Under the pieces are notes generated by a model, which saw nothing but the letters and a program-made list of their open reading frames with translations, was not told where the DNA came from and ran no database searches. Source: Cryobacterium suzukii (GTDB taxonomy: Bacteria > Actinomycetota > Actinomycetes > Actinomycetales > Microbacteriaceae). From it: a stretch of DNA of 64,000 nt. Below are positions 24,752 to 34,197 of this stretch, piece by piece. The translations under genes were made by a program, and so were the position numbers. Within the stretch, counting starts at the first letter, position 1, and the number at the start of each line of letters is the position of its first letter. The DNA lies in the NCBI RefSeq assembly GCF_004403185.1, contig NZ_SOHJ01000004.1, forward strand, positions 186,001-250,000. Direction: 5' to 3'.

Positions 24752-24823
24752 GTCTCTATTCTGCCTGAACGCCCGCGTTCCATGGCACGCTAGTATGAAA
24801 TTCGAGATGCTTGGAGGGCGCGA

Positions 24824-25516
24824 GTGGCGCAGTTGTTGATCCTGACCTCGGCGGCCAACAATGACGTCCTCCCCGCCCTGGCATTGCTGTCGCACAGCGC
24901 GCGGATGATTCCGGCCCAGGCTGACCAGCTCATTAATGCGCCCGATTCGGATCTCCTCCTGGTCGACGCCCGCAGCAATCTCGCCGGTGCCAAGTCGCTC
25001 TGCCAGATTTTGCGCACCATGGGCAGTTCCACTCCCCTACTGCTCGTCATCACCGAGGGAGGGCTGGCCGCCGTCAGCCCCGACTGGGGCGTCGACGACG
25101 TCATTCTCGACACGGCCGGCCCGGCCGAAGTGGATGCCCGCATTCGCCTGACCGCCGGTCGCCTCGCCCGCACGGAGCCGTCAAACACGATTCGCGCCGC
25201 CGGGGTCGTCATCGACGAGGCGAGCTATTCTGCGAAGGTGCACGGCAAGCCGCTCGACCTCACCTATAAGGAATTCGAGTTGCTGCGGTTTTTGGCGGCG
25301 CATCCAAGCCGGGTGTTCACTCGAGAACAGCTGCTGAGCGAGGTCTGGGGTTACGACTACTTCGGCGGCACCCGCACGGTCGACGTGCACGTGCGGCGCC
25401 TGCGGGCGAAGCTCGGCGACCAGGAGTCGCTCATTGGTACGGTGCGCAACGTGGGCTACCGTTTCAATGTGCACGAAGAGAACGATGAGCGGGTTCCCCA
25501 TTCTGTCCGCGCTTAG
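24824..25516 (+). CDS. glnR: GlnR-type orphan response regulator (nitrogen)
   Basis: A 230-residue OmpR-family protein with a degenerate receiver. The N terminus [13 protein letters not shown] lacks the acidic pair of true receivers, while [18 protein letters not shown] and [21 protein letters not shown] match GlnR closely. The winged helix ([36 protein letters not shown]) is complete. GlnR controls nitrogen assimilation genes in Actinobacteria. GGAGGG lies five bases before the GTG start. Its usual neighbour mshD overlaps its 3' end. Confidence 0.88.
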   Translation: MAQLLILTSAANNDVLPALALLSHSARMIPAQADQLINAPDSDLLLVDARSNLAGAKSLCQILRTMGSSTPLLLVITEGGLAAVSPDWGVDDVILDTAGPAEVDARIRLTAGRLARTEPSNTIRAAGVVIDEASYSAKVHGKPLDLTYKEFELLRFLAAHPSRVFTREQLLSEVWGYDYFGGTRTVDVHVRRLRAKLGDQESLIGTVRNVGYRFNVHEENDERVPHSVRA

Positions 25517-26357
25517 TACAGCGGATGCCGCTGGGCTGGCTACCTTTCACCAGGTCGCCGATTCCGCGCTGGCCTTCGACGGCTACGCGCCGTTCAACGA
25601 GCAGGCGCTGTATGACCTGCAGGCGGGCCGTCGCACCGCCTATCTGGTGCGAACGAACGAACTCGTCGTCGGGGCGTCGCTCACAGGGCAGGGCGAGATC
25701 GACCTCGTGATCAGCCCGGCCTATCGGCGGCGCGGGTTCGGGCGCGCAGCGGCGCGCGATCTCGCCGCGATCGAGCCGAACGGCGTGACCGCCTGGTCGC
25801 ACGGCGATCATCCAGCCGCCCGGGCACTCGCGAACGAGCTTCACTTTGTCGCTGCGCGCACGTTGCTGGAGTTGCGCAGGCCGCTGCTCGACGAGGCTGC
25901 GGCATCCGCTCTACCCACTGGCGAAGATATTTCGGCGTTCCGGGTGGGGATTGACGAGCCGGAGTGGGTGGCGCTCAACGCGCTCGTGTTTGCAACGCAC
26001 CCGGAACAGGGCGCCATCACCGAGGCCGACCTGGCGGCGCGGCAGGCGGAATCGTGGTTCAACGCGGACGACTTTCTGATTTTGCGCAACGCGGGGGGCC
26101 GCATGATCGGCTACAACTGGCTCAAGGTCGACGGGGCGATCGGCGAGATCTATGTGGTCGGGGTGCATCCGGATGCCGCTGGCCGCGGCCTCGGACGAGT
26201 GCTCATGCAGGCCGGCCTGCACCGCCTGGCCGAGGCTGATTGCACGACCGCTTCGCTCTATGTCGAGGCCGACAGCCTCGGCCCGGTGCACCTGTATCGG
26301 GCGCTCGGTTTTGTCGATCACACGGTTGACGTGCAGTACCGCCGGTTCACGGACTGA
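25485..26357 (+). CDS. mshD: Mycothiol synthase MshD
   Basis: A 290-residue protein of two GNAT acetyltransferase domains, which acetylates Cys-GlcN-Ins in the last step of mycothiol synthesis. The second, active domain has the acetyl-CoA loop [18 protein letters not shown] and the C-terminal [16 protein letters not shown]. The ATG at 25485 ([10 protein letters not shown]) overlaps glnR by 32 bp. Mycothiol is specific to Actinobacteria, which supports the taxonomic call. Confidence 0.9.
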   Translation: MSGFPILSALSTADAAGLATFHQVADSALAFDGYAPFNEQALYDLQAGRRTAYLVRTNELVVGASLTGQGEIDLVISPAYRRRGFGRAAARDLAAIEPNGVTAWSHGDHPAARALANELHFVAARTLLELRRPLLDEAAASALPTGEDISAFRVGIDEPEWVALNALVFATHPEQGAITEADLAARQAESWFNADDFLILRNAGGRMIGYNWLKVDGAIGEIYVVGVHPDAAGRGLGRVLMQAGLHRLAEADCTTASLYVEADSLGPVHLYRALGFVDHTVDVQYRRFTD

Positions 26358-26380
26358 GAGCACCGTACCCGCCGCCGCGG

Positions 26381-26476
26381 GTGCATATCTCCTACATATT
26401 CTCCAACGCCGCCGTAAGTTCCGCATGATTCCGCGGACGGAAAAGTGGCGGCCCACAAATTGCAATAGTTATGCGC
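26381..26476. repeat. Dispersed palindromic repeat, GCATAACTCCTGCAA family, copy B
   Basis: Left arm GTGCATATCTCCTACATATT and right arm AAATTGCAATAGTTATGCGC are imperfect inverted repeats; inner GCCGCC and GGCGGC flank a core CGCATGATTCCGCGGACGGA, which matches the reversed core of copy A. It fills the 254-bp gap between mshD and ppk; an outer GC-rich pair extends it on both sides. Confidence 0.6.
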
Positions 26477-26611
26477 GCGACGCGGGGCCACCGCGGCGCG
26501 AGGTAACGCTTGGTACCCGACGCGGCGGAAAGTCAACAGCCCCGAGATTATTTCGCCAGACGTTCACCCCGATCGTCGCGGTGGCGTGACCAAGGGTGTC
26601 AGGATGGTCAG

Positions 26612-28783
26612 ATGGACGGCGAAATCACCCAGGCAGACTCGGGACTCACAGACTACGACGACGATTTTGACCCACTCATCGAAAAACTGGACCCAGCGCT
26701 GCCCGACGACCGCTACCTCGACCGCGAACTGAGCTGGCTCGCCTTCAATCAGCGCGTACTCGAACTGGCCGAAGACGAAAGTCTGCCCGTGCTGGAGCGC
26801 ACCAACTTTCTGGCCATCTTCGCCAGCAACCTCGACGAATTCTTCATGGTGCGTGTCGCCGGTCTGAAACGTCGCATTCTCACCGGGCTCGCGGTGCCGA
26901 CCAACGTGGGTCGCGCCGCCCAGGACGTGCTCAGCGACATCTCGGCCACAGCCCACGCCCTGCAGGATCGCCACGCCCTCGCCTTCCAGAAACTCGTGCG
27001 CCCCGCCCTCGCCGAGGCCGGGATTGAAGTCGTCGACTGGCAGAGCCTCGATGACTCCGATCGTCGTTCGCTCCGTACCTATTTTTCTAACCAGATTTTT
27101 CCGGTACTGATGCCCCTCGCGGTTGATCCGGCGCATCCATTTCCTTATATTTCGGGCCTGTCGCTGAACCTGGCCGTGCGGGTGCGCAACTCCAAGACCG
27201 GCAAGCAGGAGTTCGCCCGGCTCAAGGTGCCACCCATGCTGCCGCGCTTCGTGCGGGTCGACCGCCGGGAGTCAGTCGACCGCATCCGCTATATCGCGCT
27301 GGAAGACCTGATCGCCAACCAGCTCGGCGATCTGTTTCCGGGCATGGAGATTTTGGAACACCACGTGTTTCGGGTCACCCGCAACGAAGACGTCGAGATT
27401 GACGAAGACGAAACCGAGAACCTGATCAAAGCGCTCGAGAAAGAGCTGCTGCGACGCCGGTTTGGCCCGCCCATTCGGCTGGAGATCACCGAGGACATGG
27501 ACGAGGTCACCCTCGGCCTGCTCGTGCGCGAACTCGATGTGACCGAGCAGGAGGTCTATCACCTGCCAGCGCCGCTCGACCTCGGTGGCCTGTTCGACCT
27601 GCGCATCGACCGCCCGGACCTGCACTTCGCCAAGCACGTGCCGACCACGGCGGCCCAGCTGCTGCCGAGCGAGCCGAACGCCGAGCAGGATATCTTTGCA
27701 GCGGTCGCCAAACACGACGTGCTGCTTCATCACCCCTACGAGTCGTTCGCGACGAGCGTGCAGGCGTTTCTGGAGCAGGCCGCGGCCGACCCGAACGTGC
27801 TCGCCATCAAACAGACGCTGTACCGCACCTCGGGCGACAGCCCCATCGTCGAGGCACTCATCGCCGCCGCCGACAGCGGCAAGCAGGTTCTCGCGCTGGT
27901 CGAGATCAAGGCCCGCTTCGACGAACAGGCGAACATCACCTGGGCCCGCAAGCTCGAGAAGGCCGGCGTGCACGTGGTCTACGGCCTGGTCGGCCTGAAA
28001 ACGCACTGCAAGCTCGCCCTCGTGGTGCGTTATGAGAAGGGCGTACTGCGGCATTACAGCCACGTCGGCACCGGAAACTACAACCCCAAGACCAGCCGCA
28101 TCTACGAAGACCTCGGCCTTCTGACAGCGGATGCTCAGGTCGGCAAAGACCTCACCCGCCTGTTCAACGAGCTGTCGGGCTATGCCATCGAGAAGAAGTT
28201 CAAGCGCCTGCTGGTGGCTCCGCTGCACCTGCGGAAGGCTTTGCTCAAGCACATCGCGGTCGAGACCCACAACGCGCTCGAGGGCAAAACGAGCGGCATC
28301 CGAATCAAGGTCAACTCCATGGTCGACGAGGACATCATCGACGCGCTGTACCGGGCCAGCCAGGCCGGCGTACAGGTCGATGTCTGGGTGCGCGGCATTT
28401 GCAGCCTGCGCCCCGGCGTCGCGGGTATGAGCGAGAACATTCGGGTGCGGTCAATTCTGGGCCGGTATCTCGAACACTCCCGCATCTTCTCCTTTCACAG
28501 CCTCGGCGGCACCCAGGTGTACATCGGCAGCGCCGACATGATGCACCGCAACCTCGACCGCCGGGTCGAGGCGCTCGTTCGGCTGGTCGATCCTGAGCAC
28601 CTGATCGAGATCGACGAACTGTTTGAACGAGCGATGGACCCGCGCACGTCAAGCTGGTGGCTCGACGAAACCGGCCAGTGGACCCGCCACGACGTCGACG
28701 AAAACGGCGTGCACTTGAGCGACATGCAGAACAAGCTGATGCAGCAAATCAGTGCGCGCAAGCGGCCGACCGGACGACGCTAG
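26612..28783 (+). CDS. ppk: Polyphosphate kinase 1
   Basis: A 723-residue PPK1, which reversibly polymerises ATP gamma-phosphate into polyphosphate. It has the N-terminal domain ([37 protein letters not shown]), the PLD-like catalytic halves with the phospho-His in [20 protein letters not shown] (about residue 480), and near the C terminus [18 protein letters not shown]. The ATG at 26612 follows AGGATGG; an earlier in-frame start would add 34 residues of repeat-like DNA. It overlaps the next gene (TAGTG), as in mycobacterial ppk-mutT1. Confidence 0.95.
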   Translation: MDGEITQADSGLTDYDDDFDPLIEKLDPALPDDRYLDRELSWLAFNQRVLELAEDESLPVLERTNFLAIFASNLDEFFMVRVAGLKRRILTGLAVPTNVGRAAQDVLSDISATAHALQDRHALAFQKLVRPALAEAGIEVVDWQSLDDSDRRSLRTYFSNQIFPVLMPLAVDPAHPFPYISGLSLNLAVRVRNSKTGKQEFARLKVPPMLPRFVRVDRRESVDRIRYIALEDLIANQLGDLFPGMEILEHHVFRVTRNEDVEIDEDETENLIKALEKELLRRRFGPPIRLEITEDMDEVTLGLLVRELDVTEQEVYHLPAPLDLGGLFDLRIDRPDLHFAKHVPTTAAQLLPSEPNAEQDIFAAVAKHDVLLHHPYESFATSVQAFLEQAAADPNVLAIKQTLYRTSGDSPIVEALIAAADSGKQVLALVEIKARFDEQANITWARKLEKAGVHVVYGLVGLKTHCKLALVVRYEKGVLRHYSHVGTGNYNPKTSRIYEDLGLLTADAQVGKDLTRLFNELSGYAIEKKFKRLLVAPLHLRKALLKHIAVETHNALEGKTSGIRIKVNSMVDEDIIDALYRASQAGVQVDVWVRGICSLRPGVAGMSENIRVRSILGRYLEHSRIFSFHSLGGTQVYIGSADMMHRNLDRRVEALVRLVDPEHLIEIDELFERAMDPRTSSWWLDETGQWTRHDVDENGVHLSDMQNKLMQQISARKRPTGRR

Positions 28784-29730
28784 TGGCCGTCAAGGCTAAC
28801 GACCCCGCCGTTTACGCCGCCGGCGCCGTGTGCTGGCGACTGATCGAGGGTCGCATGCAGGTGCTGCTGATCCACCGCACGGTGCACGGCGACGTGACCA
28901 TTCCCAAGGGCAAGGTGGATCCGGGCGAAACGCTGCCCCGCACCGCAGTGCGCGAGGTCGAGGAGGAGACCGGGCTGGCCGTGGCCCTCGGAGTTCCGCT
29001 CGGGGTGTCGCACTACGACATGCCCGACGGCCGCACCAAGATCGTGCACTACTGGGCTGCCGAGATTACGCCCGATGCCATCGCGCGATCCACCTTTGTG
29101 CCGAACGGCGAGGTCGCCGCCATTGAATGGGTCACCATCAAGAAGGCGCGTACCTATCTGAGCTACCCGGCCGACGTCACCATTCTCGAGGCGTTCTCCG
29201 CTCTGGTCGATGCCGGTGTGACCCGCACGTTTGCGGTGATCGCGCTGCGGCACGGCAAGGCGGCGGCGCGCACCGGCACCGGGCCCGACGCGCGTCGTCC
29301 GCTGACCGCTCGCGGCGTGAAGCAGGCGGCGAGCCTGGTTGACACGATCACGGCGTGGCGCCCACTGCGCATTATTTCGAGCACGGCAACGCGATGTGTC
29401 ACGACGGTGGCCCCGCTGGCTGCCGCCACGGGTATTCCGATCAAGCAGAGCGAGCTGATCAGCCAGGACGCACTCGAAAGCGGCGAAGCGGATGTTCGCA
29501 CCGTCGTCGGCAAGCGCGTGCGGGCCCGTAAGACGGCCGTGCTCTGCAGCCACGGGCCGGTACTTCCGGAGATCATGCGCGAGATCGCGCTGGCGACCGG
29601 GAGTCAGACGTCGACGGCGCTGTTCGACGCCGCGGATCTGGATACCGGCGGGTTCTCCATCGTGCACCTGTCGTCGGAGAATCCGGCCGCTGGCATCCTC
29701 GCGATAGAGACGTACCCCGCGACGGCCTAG
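28783..29730 (+). CDS. mutT1: MutT1-like Nudix hydrolase fused to histidine phosphatase
   Basis: A 315-residue two-domain enzyme. The N-terminal Nudix domain (about 1-140) has the Nudix box from GKVDPGET to REVEEETGL. The C-terminal histidine phosphatase domain (from about residue 150) has the ALRHGKAAARTGTG motif and the second His in LCSHGPVLPE. The mycobacterial homologue hydrolyses 8-oxo-(d)GTP and diadenosine polyphosphates. The GTG at 28783 shares bases with the ppk stop (TAGTG), so coupling is likely. Confidence 0.88.
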   Translation: MAVKANDPAVYAAGAVCWRLIEGRMQVLLIHRTVHGDVTIPKGKVDPGETLPRTAVREVEEETGLAVALGVPLGVSHYDMPDGRTKIVHYWAAEITPDAIARSTFVPNGEVAAIEWVTIKKARTYLSYPADVTILEAFSALVDAGVTRTFAVIALRHGKAAARTGTGPDARRPLTARGVKQAASLVDTITAWRPLRIISSTATRCVTTVAPLAAATGIPIKQSELISQDALESGEADVRTVVGKRVRARKTAVLCSHGPVLPEIMREIALATGSQTSTALFDAADLDTGGFSIVHLSSENPAAGILAIETYPATA

Positions 29731-29809
29731 GCAGGACAGTTGCACAGCGACGCATCCGCTGATCATGTGTGCCGAGACCACCAGGATGGGGGCCACAGAC
29801 TCGGCAAGC

Positions 29810-29837
29810 GTTATCTCTCGTTTACCTTCTGTTTACC
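29810..29837. promoter_or_regulatory. PHO box upstream of pstS
   Basis: GTTTACCTTCT and GTTTACCATTA begin at 29820 and 29831, exactly 11 bp apart, preceded by a weaker GTTATCTCTC at 29810. This is the direct-repeat form recognised by PhoB/RegX3-type activators and lies about 105 bp upstream of pstS, well placed for activation under phosphate limitation. Confidence 0.72.
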
Positions 29838-29942
29838 ATTAGGTCGGGCGATGGTTACTTCAAAAATCTAACCTCGTACACGGGCCAGCACCGGCTTGTA
29901 TAAGCAATCACAGTCTTGTCAAAACCCTGAAAGGGAAAATAC

Positions 29943-31034
29943 GTGAACTTCAAGCGTTTCGGCCGCCCCGCGGTCATCGCCATTGCCGCAGGCCTCGCTC
30001 TCTCGTCCTGTGCAGCAAACGAAGGCGCCGCCCCGGCGGCCGACGAAGCATCTGCCAGCACCCTTACCGGTACCCTCAACGGCGCCGGCGCCAGCTCGAT
30101 GGATGCCGCCCAGCAGGCCTGGATCGCCGGCTTCCAGACGGCCAACACCGGCGTCACGATCAACTATGAGCCCTCCGGCTCCGGTGGTGGCCGCGAAGCC
30201 TTCATCGCCGGCGGTACCGACTTCGCCGGCAGCGACTCCTACATGAGCGCCGACGAACTCGCCGGCACCTTTGCCTCCTGCGCTCCCGACAGCAAGGCCG
30301 TCGACCTGCCGGTCTACATCTCCCCCATCGCCGTGATCTTCAACGTCGATGGCGTTGACGAACTCAACATGGACGCTGACACGCTCGCCAAGATCTTCTC
30401 TGGTGCAATCACCACCTGGGACGACGCGGCCATCGTTGCGCTGAACCCCGACGCAACGCTCCCTTCCGACATCATTCACGCCGTGCACCGCTCGGACGAC
30501 TCGGGTACCACCAAGAACTTCACCGACTACCTCGGCCAGGCTGCACCCGACGCCTGGGCCGAAAAGGCCTCTGACACCTTCCCGTTCCCCGGCGAAGGCG
30601 CGAAGGGCACCTCCGGCGTCGTTGACGCTGTCACCAACGGCACGAACATGATCGGCTATGCCGACGCTTCGCAGGCCAAGGATCTCAGCACGGCCAAGCT
30701 CATGGTCGGCACCGATTTCGTGGCTTACACCCCCGAGGCCGCTGCCGAGGTTGTTGCCGGATCGCCCCTCGTGGCCGACCGCGCAGCCGATGACCTCGCG
30801 CTCGACCTGAACCGCAAGACCACCAACCCGGCGGAATACCCGCTGGTGCTGGTGAGCTACGCGATCGTCTGCAACGAGTACGCCGATGCTGCACAGGGCG
30901 AGCTCGTCAAGGCTTACATCGAGTACATCGCCAGCGCTGCAGGCCAGACTGTCGCTGAAGAGGCCGCTGGTGTCGCACCGTTGACCGACCAGCTCGAAGC
31001 CGACGTCGCCGCGGTTCTCGCGACCGTCAAGTAA
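29943..31034 (+). CDS. pstS: Phosphate-binding lipoprotein PstS
   Basis: A 363-residue exported binding protein. The signal peptide ends with the lipobox ALSSC (Cys about 22). Phosphate-binding segments include GAGASSMDAAQQAW, GSGGGREAFIAGGTDFAGSD and HRSDDSGTTKNFTDYL. It feeds phosphate to PstC/PstA. The GTG at 29943 is preceded by GAAAGGGAAAATAC. It is the first gene of pstSCAB and lies behind a PHO box. Confidence 0.95.
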   Translation: MNFKRFGRPAVIAIAAGLALSSCAANEGAAPAADEASASTLTGTLNGAGASSMDAAQQAWIAGFQTANTGVTINYEPSGSGGGREAFIAGGTDFAGSDSYMSADELAGTFASCAPDSKAVDLPVYISPIAVIFNVDGVDELNMDADTLAKIFSGAITTWDDAAIVALNPDATLPSDIIHAVHRSDDSGTTKNFTDYLGQAAPDAWAEKASDTFPFPGEGAKGTSGVVDAVTNGTNMIGYADASQAKDLSTAKLMVGTDFVAYTPEAAAEVVAGSPLVADRAADDLALDLNRKTTNPAEYPLVLVSYAIVCNEYADAAQGELVKAYIEYIASAAGQTVAEEAAGVAPLTDQLEADVAAVLATVK

Positions 31035-31047
31035 CAACTCCACACAC

Positions 31048-31091
31048 CTGCCCGGTCTCTTCTCGCACACCTGCGAGGGCAGATCGGGCAG
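31048..31091 (+). terminator. Stem-loop between pstS and pstC
   Basis: CTGCCCG (31048-31054) pairs with CGGGCAG (31085-31091), enclosing an inner TCGCA/TGCGA hairpin. Such a structure could stabilise or partly end the pstS message and explain higher binding-protein levels; no T-run follows. Confidence 0.4.
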
Positions 31092-31178
31092 ACTGGGGTG
31101 TACGGCCAGTTGCGTCCAGCCGCATGGCACCCCCGTTTCACATAATTTCACCAGCTCGACGCTACTTAGGAGACCGGC

Positions 31179-32120
31179 ATGACCACCGCTGCCGCCACGA
31201 CCATTAAGGCCAGGCAACGCCCCGGCGACCGCATCTTCTCGTCGGCCACCGTGATTTCCGGAAGCCTGATCCTCGCCGTGCTCGCCGCCGTGGCCATCTT
31301 TCTGCTCGTCGAGAGCCTGCCGGCCTTCGTCGCTGGGCCAGACGATTTCAACGGAGACATCACCAACTTCTGGTCCTACGTCGGCCCGCTCGTGTTCGGC
31401 ACGATCTACTCGGCCGTTCTGGCGCTGCTCATGGCCGTGCCGGTCGCCATCGGCATTGCCCTGTTCATCTCGCACTTCGCCCCGCGCAAGCTCGCGCAGA
31501 GCCTCGGCTACCTGGTCGACCTGCTCGCCGCCGTTCCCTCAGTGGTGTTCGGCCTGTGGGGCATCGGCGTATTGGCCCCACTCGTGCAGCCGTTCTACAC
31601 CACCATCGTGGACTGGTTCGGCTGGTTTCCGCCCCTTGCCGGCCCAGCCTCGGGCACCGGCCGCACCATTTTCACCGTGTCGATCGTGCTCGCCGTGATG
31701 ATTCTGCCGATCATCACCGCCATCTGTCGGGAGATCTTTCTGCAGACCCCGCTGCTGCACGAAGAAGCAGCCCTGGCCCTCGGCGCCACCCGCTGGGAAA
31801 TGATTCGAATGGCCGTGCTGCCATTCGGCCTGCCCGGCATCATCTCGGCTTCGATGCTCGGCCTCGGCCGTGCGCTCGGCGAGACCATGGCCGTGGCCAT
31901 GGTGCTCTCCCCTAGCCCAGAAGTGATCTTCCAGCTGCTCACCGCACAGAACTCCAATACGATCGCCGCGAATATCGCGCTGAACTTTCCGGAGGCGCAC
32001 GGCGTCGGCGTGAACATTCTGCTCGCGACCGGCCTCGTTTTGTTCGTCGTGACACTGCTCGTGAACATGCTGGCCCGGGTCATCATCAACAGCCGTAAGG
32101 CATTTTCGGGAGCCAACTGA
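31179..32120 (+). CDS. pstC: Phosphate ABC transporter permease PstC
   Basis: A 313-residue inner-membrane permease with six transmembrane helices and the EAA loop HEEAALALGATRWEMIRMAVLP, which docks on PstB. The periplasmic segment between helices 1 and 2 includes FVAGPDDFNGDITNFWSYV, typical of PstC. AGGAGACCGGC precedes the ATG. Its stop overlaps the pstA start (TGATG). Confidence 0.95.
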   Translation: MTTAAATTIKARQRPGDRIFSSATVISGSLILAVLAAVAIFLLVESLPAFVAGPDDFNGDITNFWSYVGPLVFGTIYSAVLALLMAVPVAIGIALFISHFAPRKLAQSLGYLVDLLAAVPSVVFGLWGIGVLAPLVQPFYTTIVDWFGWFPPLAGPASGTGRTIFTVSIVLAVMILPIITAICREIFLQTPLLHEEAALALGATRWEMIRMAVLPFGLPGIISASMLGLGRALGETMAVAMVLSPSPEVIFQLLTAQNSNTIAANIALNFPEAHGVGVNILLATGLVLFVVTLLVNMLARVIINSRKAFSGAN

Positions 32121-33208
32121 TGTCATCCGTTACGGAAGCCTCGCCGCTCACGAACTCGCTCACCGCGGGCAAGCTGCCCCGGCGCTCGGCGCTGTGGGTG
32201 CTGCTCGCCAGCTGGGCCGTGTCGGCCGCCGTCTTCGCGATGCTTTATCTTTCGGGAGCCGTGGACGGCTTCAACATTGTGGGCACAGTCGTGTTCGGTA
32301 CCGTGCTGTATTGCGTGGCCATCTACGTGCTCTCGCGCCTGGTCGAGGGCTCGCGCAAGGCCAAGGACCGGTTAATGACCGCGCTGGTGACCGCGGCGTT
32401 CGTCATTGCCCTGCTGCCGCTCATCTCGATCATCTACACGACCGTCGTGAACGGGCTGCCCGCGTTTCTCACACCGACGTTCTTCACCTCCTCGCAGCGC
32501 AACGTGGTCGGCGCTGGCGGCGGCGTGCTGCACGCCGTCATCGGCACGCTTTTCGTGACCGGCATGGCGACGCTTATCTCGGTGCCGATCGGGCTCCTGG
32601 CCTCGATCTACCTCGTGGAATACGGTCGCGGACGGCTGGCCAAAGCCATTACCTTCTTCGTTGATGTAATGACCGGTATCCCCTCGATCGTCGCCGGCCT
32701 GTTCGCCTTCGCCCTGTTCGCGCTACTGTTCGACGACCCGGGGATCCGCTTTGGTTTCGGTGGAGCTATCGCGCTGTCGGTGCTGATGATTCCCGTGGTG
32801 GTGCGCTCGAGCGAAGAGATGCTCAAGCTCGTGCCGAACGAACTGCGCGAGGCCGCTTTTGCACTCGGGGTACCGAAGTGGCTGACCATTCTCAAGGTCG
32901 TGCTACCCACATCCATGGCCGGAATTGTGACCGGAGTCATGCTGTCTATCGCCCGCGTGATCGGCGAGACCGCCCCGCTGCTGATCATTGCCGGATTTAC
33001 GGCCAGCATGAATTACGACCTGTTCAGCGAGCGGATGATGACCCTGCCGGTGTTCGTGTACACGCAGTACGCCAACCAGGGCGCCGACTCGCAGGCCTTC
33101 ATCGACCGGGCCTGGGCCGGAGCGCTCACCTTGATTCTGATCGTAATGCTGCTCAACGGTCTCGCCCGTCTGATCGCCTACTGGTTCTCGCCCAAACTGG
33201 GCCGCTAA
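32120..33208 (+). CDS. pstA: Phosphate ABC transporter permease PstA
   Basis: A 362-residue permease, longer than the usual ~290 residues because of an N-terminal region with two extra hydrophobic helices (about 25-75) before the standard core. The core has VEYGRGRLAKAITFFVDVMTG, the EAA loop ELREAAFALGVPKWLTILKVVLP and GETAPLLIIAGF. The two added helices are common in actinobacterial PstA. It partners PstC in the channel. Confidence 0.94.
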   Translation: MSSVTEASPLTNSLTAGKLPRRSALWVLLASWAVSAAVFAMLYLSGAVDGFNIVGTVVFGTVLYCVAIYVLSRLVEGSRKAKDRLMTALVTAAFVIALLPLISIIYTTVVNGLPAFLTPTFFTSSQRNVVGAGGGVLHAVIGTLFVTGMATLISVPIGLLASIYLVEYGRGRLAKAITFFVDVMTGIPSIVAGLFAFALFALLFDDPGIRFGFGGAIALSVLMIPVVVRSSEEMLKLVPNELREAAFALGVPKWLTILKVVLPTSMAGIVTGVMLSIARVIGETAPLLIIAGFTASMNYDLFSERMMTLPVFVYTQYANQGADSQAFIDRAWAGALTLILIVMLLNGLARLIAYWFSPKLGR

Positions 33209-33235
33209 TTTTTCATTCAGTATAGAAAGGGACCT

Positions 33236-34015
33236 ATGTCCAAGCGCATCGAAGTCAACGACCTCAACGTGTACTACACCAATTTTCTGGCCGTCGAGGG
33301 CGTCTCGATCGTCATCGAGCCGCGCACGGTGACCGCGTTCATCGGGCCGAGCGGTTGCGGTAAGAGCACATTCATTCGCACTCTCAACCGCATGCACGAG
33401 GTCATCCCCGGCGCCCGCGTCGAGGGTGAAGTGCTCATCGACGGCAACAACCTGTACGGCCCGGGCGTTGACCCCGTGCTCGTGCGCCGTCAGGTCGGCA
33501 TGGTCTTTCAGCGGCCGAACCCGTTTCCGACCATGTCTATTCAGGACAACGTGCTCGCCGGCGTCAAGCTCAACAACCGCCGCATGTCGAAAACGGATGC
33601 CGACGACCTCACCGAAAAGGCCCTCCGCGGCGCCAACCTCTGGAATGAGGTGAAGGATCGCCTGGCACGCCCCGGATCGGGGCTGTCGGGTGGGCAGCAG
33701 CAGCGACTCTGCATCGCCCGCGCCATTGCCGTCGAGCCCGACGTGATCCTGATGGACGAGCCGTGTTCGGCGCTCGACCCGATCTCGACGCTGGCCATCG
33801 AGGACCTCATCGAAGAGATGAAGCAGGAGTACACGATCGTGATCGTGACGCACAACATGCAGCAGGCTTCACGGGTGTCGGACCGTACGGCGTTCTTCAA
33901 CATTGCGGGCACCGGCAAGCCGGGCAAACTCATCGAGTATGACGACACGACGACGATCTTCTCGAATCCGAGTGTTCAGGCCACAGAGGACTACGTGTCT
34001 GGACGGTTCGGGTAA
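33236..34015 (+). CDS. pstB: Phosphate ABC transporter ATPase PstB
   Basis: A 259-residue ATPase with Walker [10 protein letters not shown] (about residues 38-46), the PstB Q-loop [20 protein letters not shown], signature [14 protein letters not shown] and Walker [14 protein letters not shown], followed by the switch His in [25 protein letters not shown] precedes the ATG. It is the last gene of the operon. Confidence 0.96.
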   Translation: MSKRIEVNDLNVYYTNFLAVEGVSIVIEPRTVTAFIGPSGCGKSTFIRTLNRMHEVIPGARVEGEVLIDGNNLYGPGVDPVLVRRQVGMVFQRPNPFPTMSIQDNVLAGVKLNNRRMSKTDADDLTEKALRGANLWNEVKDRLARPGSGLSGGQQQRLCIARAIAVEPDVILMDEPCSALDPISTLAIEDLIEEMKQEYTIVIVTHNMQQASRVSDRTAFFNIAGTGKPGKLIEYDDTTTIFSNPSVQATEDYVSGRFG

Positions 34016-34043
34016 GGATTTTTTAGGGCGAGCTGGGCATCCG

Positions 34044-34165
34044 CTCGCCGAGGTGTGAGTTTGCGTCGGCGAGACGTGAGTTGCAATCGATTTGATCGAC
34101 TAAATGGACCGAAACTCACGGCTCGGCGAGGTCGTTGGGTCGAAACTCACGGCTCGGCAACGAGA
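34044..34165. repeat. Local palindromic repeats built on CTCGGCGAG-CGTGAGTTTCG words
   Basis: Two inverted-sense words (AGGTGTGAGTTTGCG, AGACGTGAGTTGCA) are followed by two direct copies of GAAACTCACGGCTCGGC (34110-34126 and 34142-34158). The unit pairs with itself across the centre at about 34095. It lies between pstB and the convergent amidohydrolase gene and may act as a terminator or a REP-like element. Confidence 0.6.
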
Positions 34166-34197
34166 TCGCGCGGAAGCCACGTTGACTCGTGGCCGGG

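Noticed and set aside
27272..28270. Minus-strand open frame of 332 residues within ppk
   Set aside because: It is a reverse-complement shadow of the PPK1 coding frame, which is intact and highly conserved.
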